From positions 3,479,751 through 3,543,750 of the forward strand of contig NZ_FOYO01000001.1 in assembly GCF_900111945.1 (NCBI RefSeq): a stretch of 64,000 nucleotides of DNA. The letters are read 5' to 3'. The translations under genes were made by a program, and so were the position numbers. A model generated the notes under the pieces. That model did not search any database. It was not told the DNA's origin and was given only the letters and a program-made list of their open reading frames with translations. Positions within the stretch are counted from its first letter, which is position 1; the number at the start of each line of letters is the position of its first letter. Source of the stretch: Litoreibacter janthinus (lineage in GTDB: Bacteria; Pseudomonadota; Alphaproteobacteria; Rhodobacterales; Rhodobacteraceae). Of the stretch, positions 8,187-16,913 are shown piece after piece.

Positions 8187-9062
8187 CTATTCCTTAAGCA
8201 ACATCCCCAAGGCCAAAACCGTAAGACCTACCCCTGCGAAAACGAGCAAAGACGGGGCCGGTCCGCCAAGTGCCAATTGCCACACGATCACCCAGCTCGG
8301 CACCAGATAGGTATAAGCCATCACTTTCGACGATGGCAGTCGCAGTGCCGCATATTGCAGCAAAACAAAGGTCATGGCAGAAGCGATGACCGCGACGTAG
8401 AAGATCGTAATCCAGACAATCGGCGGAAGCGCAGCCCAATCCGTGGCCCAAAGATCCGACCACCCCCAGACGATAAGTAGCCCAAGCCCACCCAACATGG
8501 TGAAAAACGAAAATACGACCGGGGACTCCCCCATGTTCAGCTTTCGAACAAGCGGAGTGTAAACCGCATGGGCGGCACAGCCGACGAAGTATATCGCCTC
8601 GCCGCGCCCGATCTCGAAGGCCAGTAATGCCGAGATATCGGCGCGAAAGATCACCCACAACGCCCCTGCTCCACCAAGGACAAGGGCCAGCGCCATTCGC
8701 GGGGTCAGTATCTGGCGCAGTAACGCATAGCCTGCACCTGCTGACAACAAAGGTGTCAAAGTGAATACAGCTGCGGCGCTTACGGGCGGCGCGGTCTTAA
8801 GCCCTTCGAACATTAAGACGAAGTAGGCAGCCAATAGCCCGCCAAGGACCAGATATCGCCAAGGGGCGACCATTGCGGCGCGTGGCAGCCCTGTCGTCAC
8901 GAAGGCAGCGACGCCGATCACAGCCGCCGCGATCATGAAGCGCACTGCGTTTAATGCAGCAGGCGCTATTTCATTTGCAGCAAGCGAACCGAGCGCGAAA
9001 GATCCGGCCACCAAGACGGAGAACAACAGCATAGCCAGATGGCCGCGCCTTGAAGGGGTCAT
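8187..9062 (-). CDS. EamA-family (DMT superfamily) transporter
   Basis: A 291-residue protein with about ten hydrophobic helices arranged as two EamA repeats, the usual length for drug/metabolite transporters. Members export amino acids, metabolites or drugs across the inner membrane; the substrate cannot be predicted. The second repeat ends with FVLLQYAALRLPSSKVMAYT, typical of the family. It lies 69 bp downstream of a LysR-type gene on the same strand but runs separately enough that co-transcription is uncertain. Confidence 0.87.
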   Translation of the reverse strand: MTPSRRGHLAMLLFSVLVAGSFALGSLAANEIAPAALNAVRFMIAAAVIGVAAFVTTGLPRAAMVAPWRYLVLGGLLAAYFVLMFEGLKTAPPVSAAAVFTLTPLLSAGAGYALLRQILTPRMALALVLGGAGALWVIFRADISALLAFEIGRGEAIYFVGCAAHAVYTPLVRKLNMGESPVVFSFFTMLGGLGLLIVWGWSDLWATDWAALPPIVWITIFYVAVIASAMTFVLLQYAALRLPSSKVMAYTYLVPSWVIVWQLALGGPAPSLLVFAGVGLTVLALGMLLKE

Positions 9063-9131
9063 TTCTGCGCCGTTCGGGCACGGGATAGTCTTGGAAACTT
9101 GCCTTCGAACAATACGATGCGACGGGTCATC

Positions 9132-10019
9132 TTAAAGATCGGCCCACCCTTTGGCCTCTTCCTTCAGGAAGGTAACGAAAGAATGCACTTTCGCGGTCCG
9201 GTGAAGATCCACATGGGTCACGCACCAAAATGTGGAAGACCAAGTTGGATCGGACGGCATAACCTCTTTCATGTCGGGATGTTCATTGCCGATATATGCA
9301 GGCAAAAACCCGATACCGGCCCCTGCGATCACTGCATCTTCGACAGAATTCGTGTCAGAACACCTATAGACCACGTTCTCTTCCGGCACATGCTCGCCGA
9401 TCCATTTCATAAACGGCGCACGAGGGTTGATCGTGGATATCCTGCAAAAGCGATGGTTCGGGATATCTTCAATACCATTCAGCGGGCCGTGCCGGAAAAT
9501 ATAGTCTTTGTGAGCGTAAAGCCCCATCGGTAGGCGCGCCAACTCCTGCACGATATTGTCCAGATCGTCACCCGGCGCGCCAGCCCGCAAAGCTACATGG
9601 GCCTCACCATATTCAAGTCGAAGCGGACGCGTGTCGACGATCAATTCAGCGCGAATGTCGGGGTTATCACGTTGATATTTGGTGATGGTGCGCGCCATCA
9701 ATGGCGACATTTGCGGCAGGCAGGTTACGATCAGGTCGCCCGAGACCGACGCCCCACGGCCATGAATGCGTCCTGCAAGTTGCGTCAACTGATCCTCAGT
9801 CGCCGCTGCAACGGTCAACAAATCTTCCCCAGCCTCAGTGGGGGTGTAGCCGCGAGCATGACGCTGGAACAGCTTGGCCCCCAACTTACCCTCTAAGCTG
9901 TCTATATGACGGATCACTGTAGCATGATGGACACCAAGTACCTCCGCAGCGGCGCTGACCGTGCGAAGGCGGGCAACCTGATAAGCCGTCCGATATTCGT
10001 CCCAATTGTCGATATTCAT
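9132..10019 (-). CDS. LysR-family transcriptional regulator
   Basis: A 295-residue protein with an N-terminal winged helix-turn-helix (TVSAAAEVLGVHHATVIRHI, residues about 20-40; SLEGKLGAKLFQR) and a C-terminal periplasmic-binding-like effector domain. The start MNIDNWDEYR at 10019 is supported by AAGGAA 9 bases upstream; a longer frame exists but lacks a ribosome-binding site. The HTH sequence GVHHATVIRHI resembles the subgroup with a histidine-rich recognition helix seen in many Rhodobacterales. Target unknown; the adjacent exporter gene is a candidate. Confidence 0.88.
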   Translation of the reverse strand: MNIDNWDEYRTAYQVARLRTVSAAAEVLGVHHATVIRHIDSLEGKLGAKLFQRHARGYTPTEAGEDLLTVAAATEDQLTQLAGRIHGRGASVSGDLIVTCLPQMSPLMARTITKYQRDNPDIRAELIVDTRPLRLEYGEAHVALRAGAPGDDLDNIVQELARLPMGLYAHKDYIFRHGPLNGIEDIPNHRFCRISTINPRAPFMKWIGEHVPEENVVYRCSDTNSVEDAVIAGAGIGFLPAYIGNEHPDMKEVMPSDPTWSSTFWCVTHVDLHRTAKVHSFVTFLKEEAKGWADL

Positions 10020-10156
10020 GGGGTTAGATTCCTTTTGTGCGAAAGCGCGCGATTTACCCCAAACAACTCCAGTTTCGTTCAATTTTGCAAGCGAAAATAG
10101 CCTCGCGAAATGAGAACGGCCTTCTCAACCGCGTCCTATTGGCTAATGTCCAGCTC

Positions 10157-10633
10157 ATGAAGGTAACGCGCAACATCCCAGAGCAACTCGTTATCGAGAA
10201 CCGCCCTTGGGTTATCTCACTCGCTCTGGTGGCAGGTGGTCTATTGTTCATTGGGATCGGACTATCGATTTTCCTCAGCGGCGAATTGATGGGATTGGTC
10301 TTTATGGGGTTGGGTCTTATCCCATTCGGAATGCTCTTCGCCTTCGCGCGTCGCACACAGGTTCTCTTTCTCGGCCCTGAGGGAAAAGTGATTATAAGGC
10401 GGCGCTCTTTGCTTGGCGGCTCGACTATCGAGCACCGGATCGACGAGGTGTCAGAAGCCATCGTGCAAAGCAGCACAGGTGACAAGGGGACGACCTACCG
10501 TGTCGCTTTAAGCTTCCCGCACGGCCAAAGCGCAGGTATCCATCCTTTGACTTTGGTATATGACAATTTTAGCGATCATCGGGGTATGGCTAATATAATC
10601 AACTCTTGGCTCACGGCTCATCGTGGCGAATGA
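10157..10633 (+). CDS. Small membrane protein with PH-like C-terminal region, unknown function
   Basis: A protein of about 158 residues with two hydrophobic helices (about 18-38 and 45-65) followed by a soluble, probably beta-rich domain containing QVLFLGPEGKVIIRRRSLLG. This two-helix plus beta-domain build is shared with many bacterial membrane proteins of unknown role. The ATG at 10157 is chosen because the conserved-looking part begins there; the frame is open further upstream but that part has random composition. No strong ribosome-binding site. Confidence 0.6.
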   Translation: MKVTRNIPEQLVIENRPWVISLALVAGGLLFIGIGLSIFLSGELMGLVFMGLGLIPFGMLFAFARRTQVLFLGPEGKVIIRRRSLLGGSTIEHRIDEVSEAIVQSSTGDKGTTYRVALSFPHGQSAGIHPLTLVYDNFSDHRGMANIINSWLTAHRGE

Positions 10634-10703
10634 ACTCAGAGACCATGCCGTTAAGCGCACTGCTTGACTCCAAGCACCCCACCGCGTAAATCGCGCACAA
10701 CAT

Positions 10704-10778
10704 CCGGAAGCACCAGTCTTCCGGTCCCTGCCTAGTGTAGGGATCGCCCCCCATCAGCGCGTCGCGCCCATGGGGGCC
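10704..10778. other. Series of stem-loops upstream of ffh
   Basis: Three successive hairpins are visible: CCGGAAG-N7-CTTCCGG (10704-10724), TCCCT/AGGGA (about 10725-10743), and CCCCCAT/ATGGGGG around an inner GC-rich loop (about 10748-10778). They lie in the 254-bp gap between the small membrane gene and ffh. They may end the upstream transcript or form a leader or small RNA; no U-run follows. Confidence 0.35.
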
Positions 10779-10887
10779 AAACTGTTTGTTTTGACCCCAC
10801 CCTTGATGACTGGGAGGGGGCAATTGTCGTTTCGCCGGTCCGTGCTTAGGTATGGGTCACATGTGAGAATAAAGGAGCCGAGAGCCC

Positions 10888-12390
10888 ATGTTTGAGAACC
10901 TGTCCGAACGCCTCTCTGGCGTCTTTGATAAGCTCACTAAGCAAGGCGCATTGTCCGAGGACGACGTAAAAACCGCCCTCCGCGAGGTGCGCGTCGCCCT
11001 TTTGGAAGCGGACGTTTCCCTTTCTGTGGCCCGAGACTTCGTCAAAGCCGTCGCTGACAAAGCCACCGGTCAAAACGTGACCAAATCGGTTACCCCCGGC
11101 CAGCAAGTTGTCAAAATTGTCCATGACGAGTTGAAGCACATTCTGGCGGGCGACAACGAAGAACCCGGTGAGCTGAAGATCGACAGCCCGCCCGCCCCAA
11201 TCCTGATGGTCGGCCTTCAAGGCTCCGGTAAGACGACGACGACGGGTAAGCTGGCAAAACGGCTCAAGGAAAAAAACAATAAGCGCGTGCTGATGGCATC
11301 GCTCGATGTGAACCGCCCCGCCGCTATGGAGCAGTTGGCAATATTGGGCGCGCAGATCGGTGTAGACACCCTGCCGATCGTCAAAGGTGAAAAACCCGTC
11401 GACATCGCCAAACGCGCCAAGCAACAAGCGACATTGGGCGGCTACGACGTCTACATGCTCGACACAGCGGGCCGTCTGCAAATCGACCAAGTGTTGATGC
11501 AAGAGGTCGAAGACGTCCGTGACATCGTCAAACCACGCGAAACGCTGCTGGTCGTCGATGGCCTGACTGGTCAGGTCGCCGTTGAAGTCGCAGAAGAGTT
11601 TGATGGCAAAATCGGCATCTCCGGCGTGGTTCTGACCCGAATGGACGGCGACGGGCGTGGTGGTGCGGCATTGTCCATGCGCGCGGTCACCGGCAAGCCG
11701 ATCAAGTTCGTCGGCCTCGGCGAAAAGATGGACGCGCTTGAAACCTTCGAGCCGGACCGTATCGCGGGCCGCATTCTTGGCATGGGCGACATCGTCGCTT
11801 TGGTTGAGAAGGCACAAGAAACCATCGAGGCTGAACAAGCCGAAAAGATGATGAAGCGCTTCCAAAAGGGTCAGTTCAACATGAACGACCTGAAGAACCA
11901 GCTTGAGCAGATGCTCAAGATGGGCGGCATGGAAGGCCTCATGGGTATGATGCCCGGCATGAAGAAGATGGCAGGTCAGGCCAAAGAGGCTGGCATGGAC
12001 GACAAGATGCTCAAGCAGCAGATTGCGCTGATCCAGTCGATGACCAAGAAAGAACGCGCCAACCCGCAGATTTTGCAAGCTTCGCGCAAAAAGCGCATCG
12101 CCAAAGGCGCGGGCATGGAGGTTTCAGAGCTGAACAAACTTCTGAAGATGCAGCGCCAGATGGGCGACATGATGAAGAAGATGGGAAAAATGGGCAAAGG
12201 CGGAATGCTGAAACAAGCCATGAAAGGCATGTTCGGCAAGGGCGGCATGCCCGATATGAACGACCCGGCAGCAATGGAAGCCGCCGCCAAGCAAATGGGT
12301 GCCAAACTGCCAGGTGGTCTCGGCGGAATGCCCGGCTTGGGCGGCAGCGCACTCCCCCCTGGTTTGTCAGGGTTCGGCAAAAAGAAATGA
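10888..12390 (+). CDS. ffh: Signal recognition particle protein Ffh
   Basis: A 500-residue SRP54 GTPase. It has an N-terminal four-helix domain, a G domain with P-loop GLQGSGKTTTTGKLA (about residues 110-125), DTAGR and TRMDGDGRGG motifs, and a C-terminal methionine-rich M domain (about 320-460) that binds signal peptides and 4.5S RNA. A Gly/Met-rich tail follows. It targets nascent inner-membrane proteins to FtsY and the Sec translocon. GGAG precedes the ATG. The stop overlaps the next gene's start. Confidence 0.97.
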   Translation: MFENLSERLSGVFDKLTKQGALSEDDVKTALREVRVALLEADVSLSVARDFVKAVADKATGQNVTKSVTPGQQVVKIVHDELKHILAGDNEEPGELKIDSPPAPILMVGLQGSGKTTTTGKLAKRLKEKNNKRVLMASLDVNRPAAMEQLAILGAQIGVDTLPIVKGEKPVDIAKRAKQQATLGGYDVYMLDTAGRLQIDQVLMQEVEDVRDIVKPRETLLVVDGLTGQVAVEVAEEFDGKIGISGVVLTRMDGDGRGGAALSMRAVTGKPIKFVGLGEKMDALETFEPDRIAGRILGMGDIVALVEKAQETIEAEQAEKMMKRFQKGQFNMNDLKNQLEQMLKMGGMEGLMGMMPGMKKMAGQAKEAGMDDKMLKQQIALIQSMTKKERANPQILQASRKKRIAKGAGMEVSELNKLLKMQRQMGDMMKKMGKMGKGGMLKQAMKGMFGKGGMPDMNDPAAMEAAAKQMGAKLPGGLGGMPGLGGSALPPGLSGFGKKK

Positions 12391-12920
12391 TCGTAACCTT
12401 TTCGACCCCCACGCTTGAAACAGAGCGATTGGTTCTTCGCGGACCAAAGTTCGACGACTTCGAGCCTATGCGTGCATTTTACGCGACGGATCGGTCGTCG
12501 ATGGCAGGTGGGCCGATCACAGACTTGCGTCAGGCATGGAATGCGTTTGCTCACATCACAGGGATGTGGGCCCTGCGCGGGTTTGGCACGTTCATTGTAA
12601 CGCTGAGGGGCAACGACACCGCAGTTGGTGCTGTTGGGCCATACTACCCGATCAACTGGCCAGAAAAAGAATTGGGCTGGACGTGTTGGGACGCTGGCCT
12701 CGAAGGTAAAGGCCTCATGTTCGAGGCTGCGTCCGCGACCCGCGACTTTGCATTCCGCGTTTTGGGCTGGGACACCGCAGTAAGTTATATCGAAACCGGC
12801 AACACTCGTTCCGTTGCCTTGGCCGAGCGTCTTGGTGCGGTTCTTGATCCGAATGCCGTGCAGCCGAAACCTGACGCACCCTGCCTTGTTTACCGCCACC
12901 CAATGCCGGAGGCCGCGTAA
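12387..12920 (+). CDS. GNAT-family N-acetyltransferase (RimJ/RimL type), copy 1
   Basis: A 177-residue acetyltransferase with the RimJ/RimL-type opening LETERLVLRGPKFDDF and a later acetyl-CoA-binding segment (GLEGKGLMFEAA) and YIETGNTRSVALAERLGA. The ATG overlaps the ffh stop by 4 bp, so it is translationally coupled. It is clearly a tandem paralogue of the next gene. The acceptor is unknown; relatives acetylate protein N-termini or small amines. Confidence 0.88.
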   Translation: MIVTFSTPTLETERLVLRGPKFDDFEPMRAFYATDRSSMAGGPITDLRQAWNAFAHITGMWALRGFGTFIVTLRGNDTAVGAVGPYYPINWPEKELGWTCWDAGLEGKGLMFEAASATRDFAFRVLGWDTAVSYIETGNTRSVALAERLGAVLDPNAVQPKPDAPCLVYRHPMPEAA

Positions 12921-12921
12921 G

Positions 12922-13524
12922 ATGGGACACCGCGACATTCCCGTTCTGGAAACCAAACGCCTGATCCTCAAAGGACCAGAGCCACAGGATTATCCGGATT
13001 TCAAAGCGACCTTCACCAGCTTCCGCGCCCGTTACATGGGCGGCCCGCTGAACCCCTACGAAGCATGGATGCTCTATGCAGCCGAGATCGGCCATTGGGA
13101 AATTCGCGGGTTTGGTATGTGGATGATCCACGACAAGGACACCAACGTAACGCTGGGTATGGCCGGCGGCTGGCAACCAGCCATGTGGCCGGAGCGCGAG
13201 CTGGCTTGGATCATCTGGCCCGAAGTTGCCGGCAAAGGCTATGCGCTTGAAGCTGTCGATGCAGCGCGTCGTCATTTCTACAAATCTGGCTGGGAAGGTG
13301 CGGTCAGCTATCTTGACCCCTACAATCTGGACTCTGTGCGGCTTGCCGAACGACTGGGTTGCAAAAAGGACAAGGACGCCAAGTCCATCGGGGATGAGGA
13401 TTCCGTGTATCGTCACCCATCGCCCGAAGCGCTGAGAGACACCCAGCTCGCACATGGGATCGCGATGGAGATCAGCCACTATCATGATCCAGCCTTCAAA
13501 CCGAAAGGGTTCGCACTTGACTGA
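12922..13524 (+). CDS. GNAT-family N-acetyltransferase (RimJ/RimL type), copy 2
   Basis: A 200-residue paralogue of the preceding gene, aligning along its whole length: LETKRLILKGPEPQDY at the start, EVAGKGYALEAVDAARRHF in the acetyl-CoA region, and SVRLAERLG near the end. It carries about 25 extra C-terminal residues. The ATG lies one base after the upstream stop. A weak Shine-Dalgarno lies in the end of the first copy. Acceptor unknown. Confidence 0.87.
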   Translation: MGHRDIPVLETKRLILKGPEPQDYPDFKATFTSFRARYMGGPLNPYEAWMLYAAEIGHWEIRGFGMWMIHDKDTNVTLGMAGGWQPAMWPERELAWIIWPEVAGKGYALEAVDAARRHFYKSGWEGAVSYLDPYNLDSVRLAERLGCKKDKDAKSIGDEDSVYRHPSPEALRDTQLAHGIAMEISHYHDPAFKPKGFALD

Positions 13525-13810
13525 CGCCGTCACCAAAGCCGCCGAAATCCTGAAAGAACATCGTGCCAGCATTGACCGTCTGGACGCGATCCTTGTCTAC
13601 ACGCTGGGCGAGCGGTTCAAGCACACCCAAGCCGTGGGAAAACTGAAGGCCGAGCACGAATTACCGCCGAGCGACCCTGATCGGGAAGCAACGCAAATCA
13701 AACGACTTGAGGATTTGGCAAAACGCGCCGACCTCGACCCTGAATTCGCTAAATCCTTCCTGAACTTCATCATTCGGGAAGTCATCCAGAACCACAAAAA
13801 GTTTCAATAA
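13517..13810 (+). CDS. Chorismate mutase (AroQ class)
   Basis: A 97-residue all-helical protein with the AroQ pattern: RASIDRLDAILVYTLGERF with the first-helix Arg, then GKLKAEHELPPSDPDRE and FIIREVIQNHKKFQ at the end. It converts chorismate to prephenate for phenylalanine and tyrosine synthesis. The start is a TTG at 13517 with AAAGGG seven bases upstream, overlapping the previous stop by 8 bp; no ATG fits. It ends the operon begun by ffh. Confidence 0.88.
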   Translation: MTDAVTKAAEILKEHRASIDRLDAILVYTLGERFKHTQAVGKLKAEHELPPSDPDREATQIKRLEDLAKRADLDPEFAKSFLNFIIREVIQNHKKFQ

Positions 13811-13855
13811 TTTCGGACACTTGTCCGGCACAGCCATCCTAAGGAGAACTACACA

Positions 13856-14281
13856 ATGGCAATGAAAATCCGTCTGGCCCGTGGTGGGTCCAAAAAGCGC
13901 CCATTCTACCGCGTTGTTGCTGCTGACAGCCGCATGCCACGTGACGGCCGCTACGTCGAAAAACTGGGCACCTATAACCCACTGCTGCCAAAAGACAGCG
14001 AAGAGCGGGTAAAGCTGGACATGGAGCGCGTTAAGCATTGGCTCGACCAAGGTGCTCAGCCTTCTGACCGTGTGTCCCGCTTCCTCGAAGCTGCTGGCGT
14101 TATCGAGAAGAAAGAGCGCGCCAACCTGAAAAAAGGCGAGCCGGGCAAAAAAGCTCAGGACCGCGTCGAAGAGAAAGCCGCCAAAGCTGCTGCCGCTGCT
14201 GAAGCAGCTGCTGCTCCGGCTGAAGCTCCTGCAGAAGAAGCACCAGCTGAAGAAGCTGCAGCCGAAGAAACCGCAGAGTAA
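13856..14281 (+). CDS. rpsP: 30S ribosomal protein S16
   Basis: A 141-residue S16. The core ([19 protein letters not shown] to about residue 85) is standard, and a C-terminal extension of about 55 residues is made of K/E followed by Ala/Glu/Pro repeats, as seen in several Rhodobacterales. AAGGAG precedes the ATG at good spacing. A small hairpin (CGGAC-ACTT-GTCCG, 13814-13827) lies in the leader. S16 aids 30S assembly. Confidence 0.96.
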   Translation: MAMKIRLARGGSKKRPFYRVVAADSRMPRDGRYVEKLGTYNPLLPKDSEERVKLDMERVKHWLDQGAQPSDRVSRFLEAAGVIEKKERANLKKGEPGKKAQDRVEEKAAKAAAAAEAAAAPAEAPAEEAPAEEAAAEETAE

Positions 14282-14296
14282 TCTGCGCTTTGAGCA

Positions 14297-14926
14297 ATGC
14301 GTAACTTCGAACCGGAATTCCGGGACGAGCTATATGAGTTGATGCGGTGGCGGCGCGATGTGCGCCGCTTCCGAACCACTCCCGTGGACGAGGCACTGCT
14401 TATGCGGTGCCTCGACGCATTTTCGCACGCCCCGTCCGTTGGGCTATCGGAGCCGTGGCGCATTGTTCGCGTCGAAAGTACAAAGGCGCGCGCAGCCGCC
14501 CGCGCCAATTTTGAACGCGCTAACGCCGATGCCTTGGCCCGATATGACGGTGACCAAGCAGACAACTACGCCAAGCTGAAACTCGCGGGCATGGACCGAT
14601 CGCCCGTACAGCTTGCGATATTTTGTGATGAGGCCAGCCCCAAAGGTCACGGACTTGGCGCAGGCACTATGCCTGAGATGCGCCGGTATTCGGTGGTGTC
14701 AGCCGTCACATTGTTCTGGCTCGCCGCCCGAGCAGAAGGCTTGGGGCTCGGCTGGGTCTCGGTTCTCGATCCAGTCCAACTTTGCCGCGATCTGGGCGTG
14801 TCTGAGGAATGGGCCTTGATCGGGTATTTCTGCCTCGGCCATCCAGAGGAAGATCATGACACTCCGGAGCTGCTCCGCGAAGGTTGGGAAGCCCGCGCCC
14901 CAACGCTGGACATAACCCGCGCATGA
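14297..14926 (+). CDS. bluB: 5,6-dimethylbenzimidazole synthase BluB
   Basis: A 209-residue flavodoxin-like nitroreductase-fold enzyme. The opening MRWRRDVRRFRTTPVDEALL, HAPSVGLSEPWR, and the terminal FCLGHPEEDHDTPEL match BluB. It fragments reduced FMN with oxygen to make the lower ligand of vitamin B12. It lies 15 bp after rpsP and overlaps the next gene by ATGA, with no other cobalamin genes in view. Confidence 0.92.
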   Translation: MRNFEPEFRDELYELMRWRRDVRRFRTTPVDEALLMRCLDAFSHAPSVGLSEPWRIVRVESTKARAAARANFERANADALARYDGDQADNYAKLKLAGMDRSPVQLAIFCDEASPKGHGLGAGTMPEMRRYSVVSAVTLFWLAARAEGLGLGWVSVLDPVQLCRDLGVSEEWALIGYFCLGHPEEDHDTPELLREGWEARAPTLDITRA

Positions 14927-15345
14927 GCCGGCGATATGTCATAGGCGTCGTTCATGCCCTGCATGTTGCGGCAGGCAAAAGGCAGGGGTTCGTCGCATTT
15001 AGTCACGGCAAAGAAGCCGCAGTGCGCAATCTGGATGTCGGCGACAAAGTGATCTTCTACGCCCCGAAGACCGAATTCGATGGCGATCCGGTTCAGGCCT
15101 TTGTGGGTCACGCCACCATTTCCGGCGAAGCACCACGACAAATGGACTACATGACCGGCCTCCCTGCGTGGGTGCGGGACGCCAATTTCGATGACGTCAA
15201 GGAAGTGCCCGTGCGCCCGCTTCTAGAGCATCTGACCTTCGTTACCCGCCCCAGCCATTGGGGAATGGCTTTTCGACAAGGCAAGTTTTCAATCCCCGAG
15301 GCAGATTACCGCCTGATCGCCCGCGCAATGGGAGTCGACGCATGA
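14923..15345 (+). CDS. EVE domain-containing protein (UPF0310-like)
   Basis: A 140-residue PUA-like EVE-domain protein. The pattern is [13 protein letters not shown], then [26 protein letters not shown] and [19 protein letters not shown] domains recognise modified bases in DNA or RNA; in this branch the ligand is unknown. The start overlaps the bluB stop and the stop overlaps the next start, so translation is coupled through the string bluB-EVE-small protein-rimM. Confidence 0.85.
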   Translation: MSRRYVIGVVHALHVAAGKRQGFVAFSHGKEAAVRNLDVGDKVIFYAPKTEFDGDPVQAFVGHATISGEAPRQMDYMTGLPAWVRDANFDDVKEVPVRPLLEHLTFVTRPSHWGMAFRQGKFSIPEADYRLIARAMGVDA

Positions 15346-15488
15346 TCCGACGTTTATTCACATTGGTTTTTATGGGGCTGGCCTTCTATGGCGGGCTCAA
15401 GGTAGAGCGCGGGTTAACAGCGGGTCGCTGCACCCAAGCGGGTGGAGCGATGGTCGACGGGATTTGCATTGGAGCACAGCCCAAATGA
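15342..15488 (+). CDS. Small single-span membrane protein
   Basis: A 48-residue protein with one N-terminal hydrophobic helix ([13 protein letters not shown]) and a Cys-containing C-terminus ([17 protein letters not shown]). Both ends overlap neighbours by 4 bp, which argues that it is translated. No known family; function unknown. Confidence 0.65.
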   Translation: MIRRLFTLVFMGLAFYGGLKVERGLTAGRCTQAGGAMVDGICIGAQPK

Positions 15489-15991
15489 GCAAAGATGAGA
15501 TTGTAGTTGGAGCAATCGCCGGATCGTTCGGCGTCAAAGGCGAGGTGCGGCTGAAGAGCTTCTGCGCCCACCCCGAGGACATCGCCCTCTACTCACCGCT
15601 TATGGGCGACAACGGGGTTCAGTACACCATCAAGATCACGCGCCCGGTCAAAAACGGCTTTGCGGCGCGTTTGTCCGGCGTCCGTTTCAAAGACGAGGCG
15701 GATGCGTTGCGCGGGGTCAAACTATCCGCGGATCGTGACCTGTTACCCTCCCTTCCAGATGACGAGTACTACCACGCCGATCTGATGGGGCTGGATGTGC
15801 TGGACACCGGCGGCGAGTTGCTGGGCAAAGTGGCTGCTGTTCTCAACCATGGCGCAGGCGACATACTGGAGCTTCGCGGACCGAACTTGAAAGGGTCGGT
15901 TCTGCTGCCTTTTACTTTGGAAGCTGTGCCGACAGTGGATCTTGCCGCAGGTCGCATCATTGCCGATCCTCCAGAAGGACTTCTGGACTAG
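15485..15991 (+). CDS. rimM: 16S rRNA maturation factor RimM
   Basis: A 168-residue protein with the N-terminal RimM beta-barrel ([20 protein letters not shown]) and a C-terminal PRC barrel ([19 protein letters not shown], then [13 protein letters not shown]). RimM binds S19 and assists 30S head assembly. The ATG overlaps the preceding stop. It belongs to the conserved rpsP-rimM-trmD-rplS order, here with three extra genes between rpsP and rimM. Confidence 0.95.
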   Translation: MSKDEIVVGAIAGSFGVKGEVRLKSFCAHPEDIALYSPLMGDNGVQYTIKITRPVKNGFAARLSGVRFKDEADALRGVKLSADRDLLPSLPDDEYYHADLMGLDVLDTGGELLGKVAAVLNHGAGDILELRGPNLKGSVLLPFTLEAVPTVDLAAGRIIADPPEGLLD

Positions 15992-16103
15992 TCCCGAACC
16001 AGCGATTGGACGCGATAGCGCCATAACACTCGCGCACACGTGCCGCCGCAAGAAGGCAGATTGCGCGGGATCGCACTTTGCAATGCAAACCGGTTTGGCG
16101 TAG

Positions 16104-16913
16104 ATGGCGCTTATGAGCACACCATCCAAATCCCATGGCCGCAAGACCATAACTGCCTCACTCACCCCGCGTGACCTGATGGCGGAACCCACGCGTCTGA
16201 AAGGCGCTTGGGCCGCCAAAGTAATCACCCTATTCCCCGACGCCTTTCCCGGCGTGCTTGGGGCCTCGTTGACCGGTAAGGCTCTGCAAGAAGGCAAGTG
16301 GACTCTGGATCCGATCGACCTGCGCATCTTCGGCGAAGGCAAGCACCGCAATGTCGACGACACGCCATATGGTGGCGGCGCGGGGATGGTGCTGCGCGCG
16401 GACATTGTCGGCAAGGCCTTGGATTTCGCCAGTCGCGGCACATCAGAACGGGCAAAATGGCCCGTTGTCTACCTCTCACCGCGCGGCAAACCGTTTGATC
16501 AAGCCAAGGCCGCCGAATGGGCGCAGGCCGATGGCATCACCCTGCTGTGCGGAAGGTTCGAGGGGGTGGATCAGCGCGTATTGGACTTCTACGAGATCGA
16601 AGAAATCAGCCTTGGCGATTTCGTCCTGACGGGGGGAGAAATCGCGGCACAAGCGATGATCGATGCGACAGTGCGCCTTCTGCCAGACGTTTTGGGCAAT
16701 GCCGCATCAACCGAGGAAGAGAGCTTTTCGGACGGAATGCTGGAGCACCCGCAGTACACACGCCCTGCCGAATGGAAAGGCCTCGGCGTGCCAGAGGTTC
16801 TAACCTCTGGCGACCACGGCAAAGTCGACATCTGGCGCCGCGAGCAGTCCGAAGCTCTGACAAAAACGCGCCGGCCCGATCTTTGGGCGAAGCGCAAGCA
16901 TGTTGACCGCTAA
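16104..16913 (+). CDS. trmD: tRNA (guanine37-N1)-methyltransferase TrmD
   Basis: A 269-residue SPOUT enzyme. An N-terminal extension of about 35 residues precedes AAKVITLFPDAFPG; the SAM-binding knot region includes YLSPRGKPFDQ and LLCGRFEGVDQR, followed by EISLGDFVLTGGE. It methylates N1 of G37 in tRNAs to prevent frameshifting. ATG 16104 and ATG 16113 are both possible. Its stop overlaps the stop of the convergent oxidoreductase gene by 4 bp. Confidence 0.95.
   Translation: MALMSTPSKSHGRKTITASLTPRDLMAEPTRLKGAWAAKVITLFPDAFPGVLGASLTGKALQEGKWTLDPIDLRIFGEGKHRNVDDTPYGGGAGMVLRADIVGKALDFASRGTSERAKWPVVYLSPRGKPFDQAKAAEWAQADGITLLCGRFEGVDQRVLDFYEIEEISLGDFVLTGGEIAAQAMIDATVRLLPDVLGNAASTEEESFSDGMLEHPQYTRPAEWKGLGVPEVLTSGDHGKVDIWRREQSEALTKTRRPDLWAKRKHVDR

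Noticed and set aside
10846..12078. A 410-codon minus-strand frame opposite ffh
   Set aside because: It mirrors ffh codon structure, has no initiation signal and is rich in His and Leu as expected for an antisense frame.
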